A stretch of DNA of 64,000 nt from Cetobacterium sp. NK01. GTDB lineage: Bacteria; Fusobacteriota; Fusobacteriia; Fusobacteriales; Fusobacteriaceae. The notes beneath the pieces were generated by a model. That model made no database searches and had not been told where the DNA came from. It worked only from the letters and a program-made list of their open reading frames with translations. Made by a program: the position numbers and the translations under genes. The stretch lies in assembly GCF_024506395.1 (NCBI RefSeq), contig NZ_JANIBO010000001.1:124001-188000 (forward strand), read 5' to 3'. This document shows positions 1-8,671 of this stretch, one piece after another. Every line of letters begins with the position of its first letter. The first letter of the stretch is position 1.

Positions 1-2
1 AT

Positions 3-1232
3 GAACGTGGAGAAAAAGTTGACGATAGAGATAAAACTATTAATGAATTTATAAAGTTTAGTATGCTTAATCCTAATTCCAATATCCAATTTGGAGAGGG
101 AGGAGCTGGAACATATTCAGATGGTAAACTAAACACAAGAGTTAAAAGTGGATATATGAATAAAATATTTTTAGAGTTAGTTGCCAATGGTGCCCAAGAG
201 CAGATTCTTTGGGATTATAAACCGCATGTTGGAACTGATGTTTTAAAAGTAGTTGTTAAAAACTTAAGAGAAAAGATTATAGAGTTAGGTGGAGAGTTTT
301 ATTTTAATACTCTTATAAAAGATGTAGTTATTTTAAATGGAAAAGTCATGGGAATTAAAATCCAAAATGTGAAATCACCTATTGAGGTTGAAGAAACTAT
401 TTTATATGATCATGTGATTTTAGCTATTGGACACTCTTCTAGAGATACTTATAGAATGCTTCATAAAAATGGTGTATTCATGGAAAATAAACCTTTTGCT
501 ATTGGAGCTAGAATAGAGCATCCAAGAGTGGATATTGATTCTATGCAATATGGGAAAATGGCAGACCACCCAAATTTAGAAGCTGCAACGTACAGTTTAA
601 CTTATAATAATAGAGATGAAGAAAGAGGGATATTCTCTTTCTGTATGTGTCCAGGTGGAGTTATTGTAAATGCTGCCTCACAAGAGGGAGGAACCTTAGT
701 TAATGGAATGAGTTATTCTCAAAGAGATGGTAGATTCTCAAACTCTGCTTTAGTTGTTGGAGTTAAAGCCAATGAATTTGGAGATGAGCTTTTCTCTGGA
801 ATGGAATACCAAGATCAACTTGAAAAGAAAACTTATGATATAATTGGAAATTATGGAGCACTATATCAAAATACTCTGGATTTCTTAAAGGGTAAAACTA
901 CTAATAGAAAAATCGAATCTAGCTATGAGATGGAATTAAAAAGTTATGATTTAAATAACCTTTTCCCAGAAGTAATATCTAAAAATATGAAAATGGCTAT
1001 GGGATATTGGGAAAAAACTCAAAGAAACTTTATAAGTGCTCATGCTAATTTAATTGGTCCTGAGACTAGAACTTCCGCTCCTGTAAAAGTTACAAGAAAT
1101 GAGTTTGGAGAATCTATAAATACAAAAGGTCTTTATCCAATAGGAGAGGGAGCTGGATATGCAGGTGGAATCATAAGTGCTGCTATAGATGGATTTAAAA
1201 TAGTGGATTTAGCTTTTACAACTGTAGAATAA
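3..1232 (+). CDS. NAD(P)/FAD-dependent oxidoreductase (COG2509-like), 5' end cut by window edge
   Basis: The reading frame is open from base 3, so the gene starts before the window; the Met codon at 63 is internal. What remains (about 409 codons) matches the C-terminal three quarters of the uncharacterised FAD-dependent dehydrogenases of about 530 residues. It holds the GEGGAGTYSDGKL stretch, a central AIGHSSRDTY motif, and near the C-terminus GEGAGYAGGIISAAIDG, which typically contacts FAD. The N-terminal GxGxxG dinucleotide fold should lie upstream and cannot be seen. It is likely cytosolic, and the substrate is unknown. The family call is firm; the reaction is not. Confidence 0.85.
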   Translation, partial: ERGEKVDDRDKTINEFIKFSMLNPNSNIQFGEGGAGTYSDGKLNTRVKSGYMNKIFLELVANGAQEQILWDYKPHVGTDVLKVVVKNLREKIIELGGEFYFNTLIKDVVILNGKVMGIKIQNVKSPIEVEETILYDHVILAIGHSSRDTYRMLHKNGVFMENKPFAIGARIEHPRVDIDSMQYGKMADHPNLEAATYSLTYNNRDEERGIFSFCMCPGGVIVNAASQEGGTLVNGMSYSQRDGRFSNSALVVGVKANEFGDELFSGMEYQDQLEKKTYDIIGNYGALYQNTLDFLKGKTTNRKIESSYEMELKSYDLNNLFPEVISKNMKMAMGYWEKTQRNFISAHANLIGPETRTSAPVKVTRNEFGESINTKGLYPIGEGAGYAGGIISAAIDGFKIVDLAFTTVE

Positions 1233-1316
1233 AAAGATTATATATTGTAATCTTTACTCAAAAGGTATATAATTAAAGGTAGATTATATTTTAATTTTAG
1301 AATTGGAGAATAAATA

Positions 1317-2525
1317 ATGAAAATATCAAAAAAAGACGCATTAGAGTGGTTTAGTCATTTATCATCACTTTCTGGAGATAAAACAGAAGTGTTTAAAAGA
1401 TTTAGCCCAATTATAGATTCAACTATTAGACAGATTGAACTAGCAGTTAATAAAAAACATCAAGAGATGAAAGATGAGATTGCTGATCTAAAAAATTTAA
1501 AAGGAAGAACATTCTTTGTTGGAGATCAACAGAAATTCCCTAAAGGATGTGTATCATGTTTATTTGGTGACGGTCTTGGTGGAATAAGAAAAACTCACCA
1601 GTGTAATTTACTATGTAAGTTCTGTTACTACCATGACAATATAGATAATCAAGAGCCTATCCCTGATGGAATGTGGGAGATAGGAGAGACTCTTTATTAT
1701 GAAGAGGATATAGACCTATTATTATCTATACAGAAAAAACCAAGTGGAATAGCTTATGTTTATTTAGAGCCGTTCTTAGATATTGAAAAATATTATGGAA
1801 TTATAAAAAAGCTAAGTGAAGCTGGAATTTATCAGCATATGTATACGAATGGTTCTTTATGTACAAGAGAGAACTTACAAAAACTTGGTGAAGCTGGATT
1901 AAATGAATTAAGATTTAATTTAGGTGCTGTTAAATGTAGTGATAAAGTTATTGAAAATATGGCAATAGCAAAAGAGTACATTCCAATGGTTGGAATAGAG
2001 ACTCCAATGACTCCAGAATTTTATGAAGAGTTCCAGGAAAAGAAGGAAAAGATTCTAGCAACAGGTATAGACTTTATAAACTGTGCTGAACTTCACTTTG
2101 GAGAGGACAATATAAATAACTATGTTGGAGAGAGAATGTATATGGCTAGAAGAGGATATATATCTCCACTTTGGTCAAGAGAGATTACATTTAAACTTAT
2201 GAAACAAGCTTGTGATGAGAATTGGCCACTAGTTGTTCACGATTGTTCAAATCATACAAAATACTCAAGAGAGTTAAACAAAAACTCTAAACAAGGACAA
2301 CCTTTTGGTGCAACTACATATGTAAGTGAATTTGATAGATTTTTACCACATCTGTTCCTAGCTGTTTTAGAGGATGAAAACTTTGAGTTCATAGATGAAA
2401 TGGATCTACCAGAAAATCTAAAGTTAGAGAATTGTTTAGATGAGATAGATTTCCTTATAGTTGATGATGAAGATGAGATGTATGAGGATTTCTTTGTTGA
2501 AGAGGATGAGGAAGAAGAGGAGTAG
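1317..2525 (+). CDS. Radical SAM protein of unknown function with acidic C-terminal tail
   Basis: 402 residues. The CX3CX2C [4Fe-4S]/SAM motif is C96, C100, C103 (CNLLCKFC), preceded by a second Cys pair C78/C81 in KGCVSCLFGDG. The middle of the protein reads as a partial TIM barrel (YVYLEPFLD, MYTNGSL). The last ~25 residues are almost purely acidic (ends EEDEEEEE). No auxiliary Cys-rich domain such as SPASM is evident, and the substrate is not recognisable. An AATTGGAG ribosome site precedes the ATG. It lies between a FAD oxidoreductase and a SIMPL-domain gene, which gives no pathway hint. Radical SAM membership is clear. Confidence 0.85.
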   Translation: MKISKKDALEWFSHLSSLSGDKTEVFKRFSPIIDSTIRQIELAVNKKHQEMKDEIADLKNLKGRTFFVGDQQKFPKGCVSCLFGDGLGGIRKTHQCNLLCKFCYYHDNIDNQEPIPDGMWEIGETLYYEEDIDLLLSIQKKPSGIAYVYLEPFLDIEKYYGIIKKLSEAGIYQHMYTNGSLCTRENLQKLGEAGLNELRFNLGAVKCSDKVIENMAIAKEYIPMVGIETPMTPEFYEEFQEKKEKILATGIDFINCAELHFGEDNINNYVGERMYMARRGYISPLWSREITFKLMKQACDENWPLVVHDCSNHTKYSRELNKNSKQGQPFGATTYVSEFDRFLPHLFLAVLEDENFEFIDEMDLPENLKLENCLDEIDFLIVDDEDEMYEDFFVEEDEEEEE

Positions 2526-2567
2526 TATATTACAGTTTCAAAATAATTTTTCAATTAGGAGGATTAT

Positions 2568-3287
2568 ATGAGAAATAGGTTAAATACAAGTTATGGAATT
2601 TTAGGAGTATGTATTTTTCTTGGCCTTTGGATTTTAGGTTACACTTTAGGAGAGAGTTTTATAAAAGCAAAAACAATGGACAGAGTTGTAACTGTAAAAG
2701 GATTAGCTGAAAAAGAGGTTATGGCTGATGTGGTTCTATGGCCAATTGATTTCAAAGTTGCTGGAAATGAGCTTTCAGAAATCTACTCTAATTTAGAAAG
2801 AGATAATGGTAGAATTATTGAATTCTTAAAAGAGAACGGAATAGAAAGCAGTGAGATAACTATTTCAGCACCTACTATTGAAGACAAGATGTTATATCAA
2901 TATGATAATAATGTTGCTGCTTTTAGATATGTAGCAACTCAAACAGTAACTGTTTATTCAACTAAAGTGGATAAGGTATATACTTTAACGAATAAAATTG
3001 GTGAACTTGTTAAAGAAAATATAGCTCTAGGAAATTCAAATCAATATGGAACTACAACTGATTATATCTATACAAAACTTAATGATCTAAAACCTGAGAT
3101 GATAGAGATGGCTACTAAAAATGCTAGAGAGGTTGCTGAAAAATTCGCAAAAGATTCTAATAGTTCTTTAGGAAAAATTAAATCTGCAAATCAAGGACAG
3201 TTTACTATAACTAACAGAGATCAACATAATCCACAGATTAAAAATGTAAGAGTTGTTAGTACAATCGAATACTACCTAGTTGATTAA
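2568..3287 (+). CDS. SIMPL-domain (DUF541) protein with N-terminal membrane anchor
   Basis: 239 residues. A hydrophobic segment (about residues 9-28, GILGVCIFLGLWILGYTLG) acts as signal anchor or uncleaved signal. It is followed by VVTVKGLAEKEVMADVVLWPI, typical of the start of the SIMPL/DUF541 fold (COG2859). The bulk of the protein should sit outside the cytoplasmic membrane. The function of SIMPL proteins is poorly defined; some family members are periplasmic or envelope-associated. The gene starts 42 nt after the radical SAM gene behind TAGGAGG, so co-transcription is possible. A strong terminator follows at 3308-3336. Confidence 0.8.
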   Translation: MRNRLNTSYGILGVCIFLGLWILGYTLGESFIKAKTMDRVVTVKGLAEKEVMADVVLWPIDFKVAGNELSEIYSNLERDNGRIIEFLKENGIESSEITISAPTIEDKMLYQYDNNVAAFRYVATQTVTVYSTKVDKVYTLTNKIGELVKENIALGNSNQYGTTTDYIYTKLNDLKPEMIEMATKNAREVAEKFAKDSNSSLGKIKSANQGQFTITNRDQHNPQIKNVRVVSTIEYYLVD

Positions 3288-3307
3288 AAAATATACTATA
3301 TTATATA

Positions 3308-3340
3308 AAAAGGAGACTTTAATAGAGTCTCCTTTTTATT
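3308..3340. terminator. Bidirectional rho-independent terminator between SIMPL gene and DJ-1 gene
   Basis: An 11-bp perfect stem AAAAGGAGACT / AGTCTCCTTTT with a 7-nt loop is flanked by A- and T-runs, so it can serve the + strand SIMPL gene and the convergent - strand DJ-1 gene. Confidence 0.85.
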
Positions 3341-3351
3341 TACTAATTTTA

Positions 3352-3909
3352 TTATATAAGTTCCATTCCTTTTTTAACTTTAGTTATAACTTCATCATCT
3401 ACAAAAACTTTAGCTAAAGCTAATCCAAACTCAACAGATTTTCCAGCTCCTGGAGAAGTTATTAAATTTTTATCAACTACAACATCTAAATGCATATAGT
3501 TATCGCTTCCCATTTCCTCTTTAACAGATGTGTGGCAAGTAAATTTATAATCTCCAATTAATCCATTTATTCCTAAAGTTGTTGGTCCACCACAGATAGC
3601 TCCAACAAACTTATCGTTACTATTTAAATATTCCTTAACAATCTCAACAACTCTTGAATCGCTTCTTAAGTTAACATATCCAGGGAATCCACCAGGTATA
3701 ACAACCATTACTCCCTCTCCTACGTTAATATCAGAAATATTTATATCAGCAATAACCTTTACTTTTTGAGCTGACTCAACTTCTAAAGTGTTTTCCATAG
3801 TAGATACAGTAACCACATTAAGTCCTGCTCTTCTTAAAACGTCTACTGGTGACATTGCTTCAATCAGTTCAAATCCATTAGCTAACATAACAAAAATTTT
3901 CTTGTTCAT
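3352..3909 (-). CDS. DJ-1/PfpI family protein (putative glyoxalase III / protein deglycase-like)
   Basis: 185 residues, a normal length for the DJ-1 subfamily. The nucleophile elbow AICGGPTTLG places Cys106, and Glu17 in NGFELIEAMSPVDVLRRAG matches the conserved acid (E18 of human DJ-1) that activates this Cys. The C-terminal LITSPGAGKSVEFGLAL is also diagnostic. Members detoxify methylglyoxal or act in oxidative-stress protection; the precise activity here is inferred. It is on the opposite strand to its neighbours and diverges from queH. A GGAGGTG ribosome site precedes the ATG. Confidence 0.88.
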   Translation of the reverse strand: MNKKIFVMLANGFELIEAMSPVDVLRRAGLNVVTVSTMENTLEVESAQKVKVIADINISDINVGEGVMVVIPGGFPGYVNLRSDSRVVEIVKEYLNSNDKFVGAICGGPTTLGINGLIGDYKFTCHTSVKEEMGSDNYMHLDVVVDKNLITSPGAGKSVEFGLALAKVFVDDEVITKVKKGMELI

Positions 3910-3973
3910 AAAACACCTCCGAAAAATAATTAACTTAATTATAGCAGAAACATTAAAAAAACTCCAGGTTATA

Positions 3974-3982
3974 TGATATAAT
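3974..3982 (+). promoter_or_regulatory. Extended -10 promoter for queH
   Basis: TGATATAAT (TG at 3974-3975, TATAAT at 3977-3982) lies about 30 nt before the queH start, with no good -35 hexamer. The same TGATATAAT string precedes yaaA and the DeoR gene in this window. Confidence 0.6.
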
Positions 3983-4012
3983 CATAATATAAATGAAAAA
4001 AGGAATGATAAC

Positions 4013-4663
4013 ATGAAGGTAAATTATGAATTAGAAATGCAAAAAGAGCTAGATAAAATTGGGCTTAATAGCGGAAAAAAACTTTTGATACACTCATGTT
4101 GTGCACCATGCAGTTGTGCTATACTTGAGTATTTAAAAACATATTTAAATATTGATATATATTTTTATAATCCAAATATAACAGAGAAAGAGGAGTACAT
4201 CACTAGATTAAATGAACAATTTACATTTAATGATGCTATGGAATTTGGAATGACTATAATAGAAGGTGAATATAGTCCAGGTAAAGATTTTATAGAAAAA
4301 ATTAAAGGCTTTGAAAAAGAAAAAGAGGGCGGAGCTAGATGTTATAGATGCTATAAACTAAGAATGGATGCTACTGCTAAAAAAGCCAAAGAGTTGGGAT
4401 ATGAATATTTTTCAACTGTTTTAAGTATAAGTCCTATGAAAAATGCTCAGTGGATAAATGAGATTGGGATTGAACTTGAAGAAAAATATGGAGTTAAGTT
4501 TTTAAGAGGAGATTTTAAAAAGAAAAGCAGGTACTTAAGAAGCGTAAATCTATCTAAAGAACATGAATTATATAGACAAGATTACTGTGGATGTATATAT
4601 TCTAAACTTGAGAGAATGGAAAAAGAGAAAGAGAAGGAAAAAGAAAATGGAGAAACACAATAA
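4013..4663 (+). CDS. queH: Epoxyqueuosine reductase QueH
   Basis: 216 residues. QueH (formerly DUF208) reduces epoxyqueuosine in tRNA to queuosine and is the non-orthologous replacement of QueG. The N-terminal IHSCCAPCSC block (C29, C30, C33, C35), the internal CYRCYKLRM and the C-terminal YRQDYCGCIYS supply the Cys set that binds Fe-S and metal in the family; SPMKNAQWINEIG is also typical. It acts in the cytoplasm on tRNAs with GUN anticodons. The 3' end overlaps the start of the next radical SAM gene by 17 nt. No preQ1 riboswitch is visible in the short leader. Confidence 0.93.
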   Translation: MKVNYELEMQKELDKIGLNSGKKLLIHSCCAPCSCAILEYLKTYLNIDIYFYNPNITEKEEYITRLNEQFTFNDAMEFGMTIIEGEYSPGKDFIEKIKGFEKEKEGGARCYRCYKLRMDATAKKAKELGYEYFSTVLSISPMKNAQWINEIGIELEEKYGVKFLRGDFKKKSRYLRSVNLSKEHELYRQDYCGCIYSKLERMEKEKEKEKENGETQ

Positions 4664-5555
4664 CAGAAGATTTTATTCTTTAAATGATTTTTTTAAAGAT
4701 GAATTTAATGATAAGGTATTTAAGGTATCTTTAGATGGAGGATTTACTTGTCCTAATAGAGATGGAAAAGTTGCTCATGGAGGATGTATATTTTGTAGTG
4801 ATGCTGGAAGCGGAGATTTTGCAGGAAATAGAAAAAAAACAATAACTGAGCAGATAGATGAGCAACTTGAATTTTTAAAAGATAAAGTTAAAGATAAAAA
4901 AGTTATAGCTTATTTTCAAAACTTTACAAATACATATGGAGATGTAGAGTATCTTAGAAAGATATATTATGAAGCTTTAAATCACCCAAAAGTTTTAGGG
5001 TTGGCTATTGGAACAAGACCAGATTGTATAGAAGATGATGTTTTAGAACTTTTAAAAGAGATAAATGAAAACCATTTTTTCTGGATAGAATTAGGACTTC
5101 AAACTGTAGATGATAAGGTAGCTAAGATTATAAATAGAGGTTATCCATTATCAACTTACATTGATACTTCTAAGAAATTAAGAGATAACAAAATTAAATT
5201 TGTTACACATATGATTGTTGGATTACCTACGGAGGAGAGAGAGGATATTTTAAAAACAGCTGAGTGTATAGTTAACTCTGGTGCTTGGGGAATAAAAATT
5301 CATTCTCTTCATATTATAAAAGATACTCCATTAGAAAGATTATTTAAAGATAAAAGATTTAAGGTTTTTACATTAGAAGAGTATGTTGATATTGTAGTTA
5401 CGATATTAAAAACTTTACCTAAAAAAATGGTTGTTCACAGAATAACAGGTGATGGAAAAAAAGATGAGGTTATAGAACCTAAATGGAGTCTAAATAAGAG
5501 GAAAGTTTTAAACGAAATTGAAAAAGAATTAAAGAAAAGAGAAAATGAAGAATAA
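4647..5555 (+). CDS. TIGR01212-family radical SAM protein (YhcC-like)
   Basis: 302 residues from the ATG at 4647, which is preceded by GAGAAGG and gives the family's normal N-terminus (NNRRFYSLNDFFKDEFNDKV). The frame stays open upstream within queH, but that stretch is Lys/Arg-rich and has no ribosome site. The radical SAM cysteines are in CPNRDGKVAHGGCIFC, the wide-spaced motif of this family, followed by AYFQNFTNTY, EIGLQT-like and MIVGLPTEERED motifs. The function of YhcC proteins is not settled. It overlaps queH, so translational coupling is likely. Confidence 0.87.
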   Translation: MEKHNNRRFYSLNDFFKDEFNDKVFKVSLDGGFTCPNRDGKVAHGGCIFCSDAGSGDFAGNRKKTITEQIDEQLEFLKDKVKDKKVIAYFQNFTNTYGDVEYLRKIYYEALNHPKVLGLAIGTRPDCIEDDVLELLKEINENHFFWIELGLQTVDDKVAKIINRGYPLSTYIDTSKKLRDNKIKFVTHMIVGLPTEEREDILKTAECIVNSGAWGIKIHSLHIIKDTPLERLFKDKRFKVFTLEEYVDIVVTILKTLPKKMVVHRITGDGKKDEVIEPKWSLNKRKVLNEIEKELKKRENEE

Positions 5556-5573
5556 ATTTGGAGGGTTGATACT

Positions 5574-6431
5574 ATGGGAGGAACACTTATAAAACTAAAG
5601 GAGTTTCAAGAAAGTTTTACTAAAAACGAAAAAAAGATATCATATTATTTATTAGAGAACATCGATGAAATAAAAGTTTTAAATACATATGACTTAGCTG
5701 TTAAATGTGATGTTAGTCAGGCATCTATTGTAAGATTTGCTAAAAAGCTAGGTTTTAAAGGATTTCCAGAATTTAAAATAGCCTTAGCTGGAGATTTGGC
5801 TATGAAGAATAATGAAAAAGAGATTCAAATAATTTATGATGAGATCAGAGTAGATGACACTACAGAAGTTCTTGCTAAAAAAGTTGTTTATGAAAATATA
5901 AAGAGTGTGGAGGATACATATAAAGTTTTGAATTTTCAAGAGATTGAAAAAGCAGTTGAATCTATAGAAAAAGCTGATAGAATTTTTCTTTTAGGTGCTG
6001 GATTTTCAGGAATAATTGCAAGAGATTTTCAATATAAACTTTGGGAGTTAGGAAAAAATGTTATATTTGAAACAGATCAACATATTCAACTTACAAATGC
6101 TTCTACTGCTAAAAAAGGAGATTTAGTTTTTGTAATATCTTACAGTGGACAAACACTAGATATATATCAAACAATTTTAGAGTTTAAAGAAAGAGGTGTA
6201 ACTGTTATAACATTAACTAAATTTGCAACAAACCCTATAAAAGATATAGGAAATATAGCTTTAAGTACGATTGTTGAAAAAAGTAATTTAAGATCAACAT
6301 CTCTTTCATCAAGAATGGCACAATTAACTGTTATTGATATCCTTTATGTTAAATTAATTCAAAGAGACAGAGAGAAGGCAAATAAATTTATTGGGGACGC
6401 TGTAGAGAGTGTAAAAAAATACAAAATGTAA
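5574..6431 (+). CDS. MurR/RpiR family transcriptional regulator
   Basis: 285 residues. The N-terminal RpiR helix-turn-helix (about residues 1-75; CDVSQASIVRFAKKLGFKGF) is followed by a SIS sugar-phosphate-binding domain (about 110-270; ADRIFLLGAGFSGIIARDF, VFVISYSGQTLD). Such regulators sense phosphosugars. It sits immediately upstream of nagB and nagA on the same strand, so it probably controls amino-sugar catabolism (inference). It starts 18 nt after the radical SAM gene behind GGAGGG. A separate promoter-like region lies between it and nagB. Confidence 0.9.
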   Translation: MGGTLIKLKEFQESFTKNEKKISYYLLENIDEIKVLNTYDLAVKCDVSQASIVRFAKKLGFKGFPEFKIALAGDLAMKNNEKEIQIIYDEIRVDDTTEVLAKKVVYENIKSVEDTYKVLNFQEIEKAVESIEKADRIFLLGAGFSGIIARDFQYKLWELGKNVIFETDQHIQLTNASTAKKGDLVFVISYSGQTLDIYQTILEFKERGVTVITLTKFATNPIKDIGNIALSTIVEKSNLRSTSLSSRMAQLTVIDILYVKLIQRDREKANKFIGDAVESVKKYKM

Positions 6432-6480
6432 ATATAATTCATTTTGTTAAAACATTAAAGAAAAAAAGTTTCTAAAAAGA

Positions 6481-6509
6481 TTGACATTTATTAAAATAAA
6501 TGGTAACTT
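6481..6509 (+). promoter_or_regulatory. Putative nagBA promoter with embedded palindrome
   Basis: A consensus TTGACA (6481-6486) is followed after 17 bp by TAACTT (6504-6509) with an upstream TG, a plausible extended -10. The spacer contains the near-palindrome TTTATTAAAATAAA (6487-6500), a possible operator for the adjacent RpiR regulator. The -35 is clear; the -10 and operator are tentative. Confidence 0.45.
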
Positions 6510-6549
6510 TATTATAGAATATGTTAACAAATCAAGGGAGTGATTTTAA

Positions 6550-7380
6550 ATGAGAGTGATTATAACTGAGAAAAATATAGGGGACTGGGCAGCGGTTTAT
6601 GTTGCAAAAAGAATTTTAGATGCAAAACCTACAGCAGAAAAACCATTTGTTTTAGGATTGCCTACTGGGGGAACACCTTTAGCTATGTATAAAAGATTAA
6701 TTCAATTTTATAAAGATGGAATCATATCTTTTGAAAATGTAATTACATTTAACATGGATGAATATGTTGGATTATCTCCAGCTAATGATCAAAGTTACCA
6801 CTACTATATGTACGAAAACTTCTTCAAACATATTGATATGAAAGAAGAAAATATAAATATATTAAACGGATTAGCAACTGATTATAAAAAAGAGTGTGAA
6901 GACTATGAAGCTAAAATTAAATCAGTTGGAGGAATAGATCTTTTCTTAGGTGGAATTGGACCAGATGGACATATCGCTTTTAATGAGCCTGGATCTTCAT
7001 TAAGTTCAAGAACTAGAGATAAAGAATTAACAATGGATACAATAATTGCAAATGCTAGATTCTTTGGTGGAGATATAGATAGAGTTCCTAAGTTATCTTT
7101 AACTGTTGGAGTTGGAACTATTCTTGATGCAAAAGAAGTTTTAATAATGGTTAACGGACATAACAAAGCAAGAGCTTTACACCATGCAGTTGAGGAAGGT
7201 GTAAATCATATGTGGACTATCAGTGCACTTCAATTACATCCAAAAGGAATCATAGTTTCTGATGAAGCTGCTTGTACAGAGTTAAAAGTTGGAACTTACA
7301 GATACTTTAAGGATATTGAAAAGAGTAATTTAGATACAGATTTATTAATAGAAGAGTTATATAAAAGTTGTGGAAAATAG
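6550..7380 (+). CDS. nagB: Glucosamine-6-phosphate deaminase
   Basis: 276 residues. It converts glucosamine-6-phosphate to fructose-6-phosphate and ammonia. The catalytic residues align with E. coli NagB: D70 (FNMDEYVGL), D139, H141 and E146 ([13 protein letters not shown]). The substrate loop [16 protein letters not shown] is intact. It precedes nagA by 15 nt in an amino-sugar operon behind the RpiR regulator. The ribosome site is AAGGGAG. Its length is the usual one for hexameric NagB. Confidence 0.97.
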   Translation: MRVIITEKNIGDWAAVYVAKRILDAKPTAEKPFVLGLPTGGTPLAMYKRLIQFYKDGIISFENVITFNMDEYVGLSPANDQSYHYYMYENFFKHIDMKEENINILNGLATDYKKECEDYEAKIKSVGGIDLFLGGIGPDGHIAFNEPGSSLSSRTRDKELTMDTIIANARFFGGDIDRVPKLSLTVGVGTILDAKEVLIMVNGHNKARALHHAVEEGVNHMWTISALQLHPKGIIVSDEAACTELKVGTYRYFKDIEKSNLDTDLLIEELYKSCGK

Positions 7381-7395
7381 GGAGATGAATTAATA

Positions 7396-8535
7396 ATGAA
7401 GGCTATTGTAAATGGAGAGTTATTTATAGGGAACAAATTTTATACTGGAAAAGTTTTAATAATAGATGGAGAGAGAATAATAGATATTATTCCTCAAGAA
7501 GAGTTAACATCAACTTATGGTAATATTGAAACTATTGATGCTGAAAATGGATATGTAACTCCAGGATTTATAGATTTACAACTAAATGGTTGTGGAGGAG
7601 TTTTATTTAATGACGATATCTCTTTAAAAACTTTAGAAACAATGCATAAAACTAACTTAAAATATGGATGTACATCTTTCACTCCAACACTTATTACAAC
7701 TGGAGATGAAAATATCGAAAAAGCTATTGAGTTAGTAAAAGGTATTGAAAATAAAGGTAAATATGGAGTTGTTGGATTACATATTGAAGGTCCATATATC
7801 TCTTTACAAAAGAAAGGAATTCATAATCCTAAATTTATAAGAAAAGCTGACGAAGCTATGATAGATAAAATGGTTGAAGCTGGAAAAGAAAATGTAAGAA
7901 TAGTTACATTAGCTCCAGAGAATACTGATAAAAATACAATTTCGAAACTAAATGCAGCTGGAATTCATGTGGCAGTAGGGCATTCTAATGCAACTTATGA
8001 GCAAGTGAAAGAAAAAGAAGGTTTCGGAATAACTCTTGCAACTCATCTTTATAATGGAATGTCTTCTTTCAACCATAGAGAACCTGGAGTTGTTGGTGCT
8101 GTATTTGATAGTGATATTAAAGCGGGAGTAATTGCTGATGGATTCCACTGTCACTACTCAGCTATAAAATCAGCTATTAAAATTATGGGAGAAAGATTAT
8201 ACTTAGTTACTGATGCTGTTGCACCAGTTGGAACTGATATGGAATATTTCTACTTTGAAGGAAATAAAGTTTTCTATAAAGATGGAAAATGTTTCGGTGA
8301 AGATGGAACTTTAGGAGGTTCTGCTTTAACTATGGATGCTGGAGTTAGAAACTTAGTAAAATATTGTGATATAACTTTAGAAGAAGCAGTTAGAATGGCA
8401 ACACTATATCCAGCTAAAGCTGTAAATATAGATAATGAATACGGAAAGTTACAACCAGGATACTTTGCAGATGTTGTATTTTTAGATAAACATTTAAGAC
8501 TTAAGAAAGTTATTGCAAAGGGAGAGTTGGTATAG
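7396..8535 (+). CDS. nagA: N-acetylglucosamine-6-phosphate deacetylase
   Basis: 379 residues. An amidohydrolase-fold enzyme that removes acetate from GlcNAc-6-P and so feeds NagB. Family motifs are in order: TPGFIDLQLNGCGG, HIEGPYIS (metal Glu), VGHSNATYEQ and THLYNGMSSFNHREPG (metal His residues), DGFHCHY, and LVTDAVAP with the catalytic Asp. It has the Q-x-N in place of the HxH of other amidohydrolases, as in E. coli NagA. A strong terminator follows directly. Confidence 0.97.
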   Translation: MKAIVNGELFIGNKFYTGKVLIIDGERIIDIIPQEELTSTYGNIETIDAENGYVTPGFIDLQLNGCGGVLFNDDISLKTLETMHKTNLKYGCTSFTPTLITTGDENIEKAIELVKGIENKGKYGVVGLHIEGPYISLQKKGIHNPKFIRKADEAMIDKMVEAGKENVRIVTLAPENTDKNTISKLNAAGIHVAVGHSNATYEQVKEKEGFGITLATHLYNGMSSFNHREPGVVGAVFDSDIKAGVIADGFHCHYSAIKSAIKIMGERLYLVTDAVAPVGTDMEYFYFEGNKVFYKDGKCFGEDGTLGGSALTMDAGVRNLVKYCDITLEEAVRMATLYPAKAVNIDNEYGKLQPGYFADVVFLDKHLRLKKVIAKGELV

Positions 8536-8541
8536 TTTTAC

Positions 8542-8570
8542 ACGAGGTAGAGAAATCTACCTCGTTTTTT
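8542..8570 (+). terminator. Terminator of the nag operon
   Basis: A 10-bp stem ACGAGGTAGA / TCTACCTCGT is closed by a GAAA tetraloop and followed by six T. It is a textbook rho-independent terminator. Confidence 0.92.
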
Positions 8571-8671
8571 ATATAAATTATAAAAAAGAAAAAATAATTT
8601 TTACCGAATAAACTTATACACATATATTGAGTTATACTAAAAATGACTCTTTTAAAAGGAGGGTAAAAATT

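Noticed and set aside
2252-2554. Ser-rich open frame on the - strand
   Set aside because: It is the reverse complement of the Glu/Asp-rich end of the radical SAM gene; poly-Ser arises from GAA/GAT codons read backwards. No ribosome site.
3910-4012. preQ1 riboswitch before queH
   Set aside because: The predicted transcript start is about 25 nt before the start codon, too short for an aptamer, and no C-rich preQ1 loop is seen.
4563-4646. N-terminal extension of the YhcC-like radical SAM gene
   Set aside because: It overlaps queH codons, is Lys/Arg-rich and has no ribosome site, whereas the ATG at 4647 has GAGAAGG and gives the family N-terminus.
4647-4663. Overlap of queH and the next gene as another frameshift
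   Set aside because: The downstream gene has its own ATG and ribosome site, and both products have their family's normal length.
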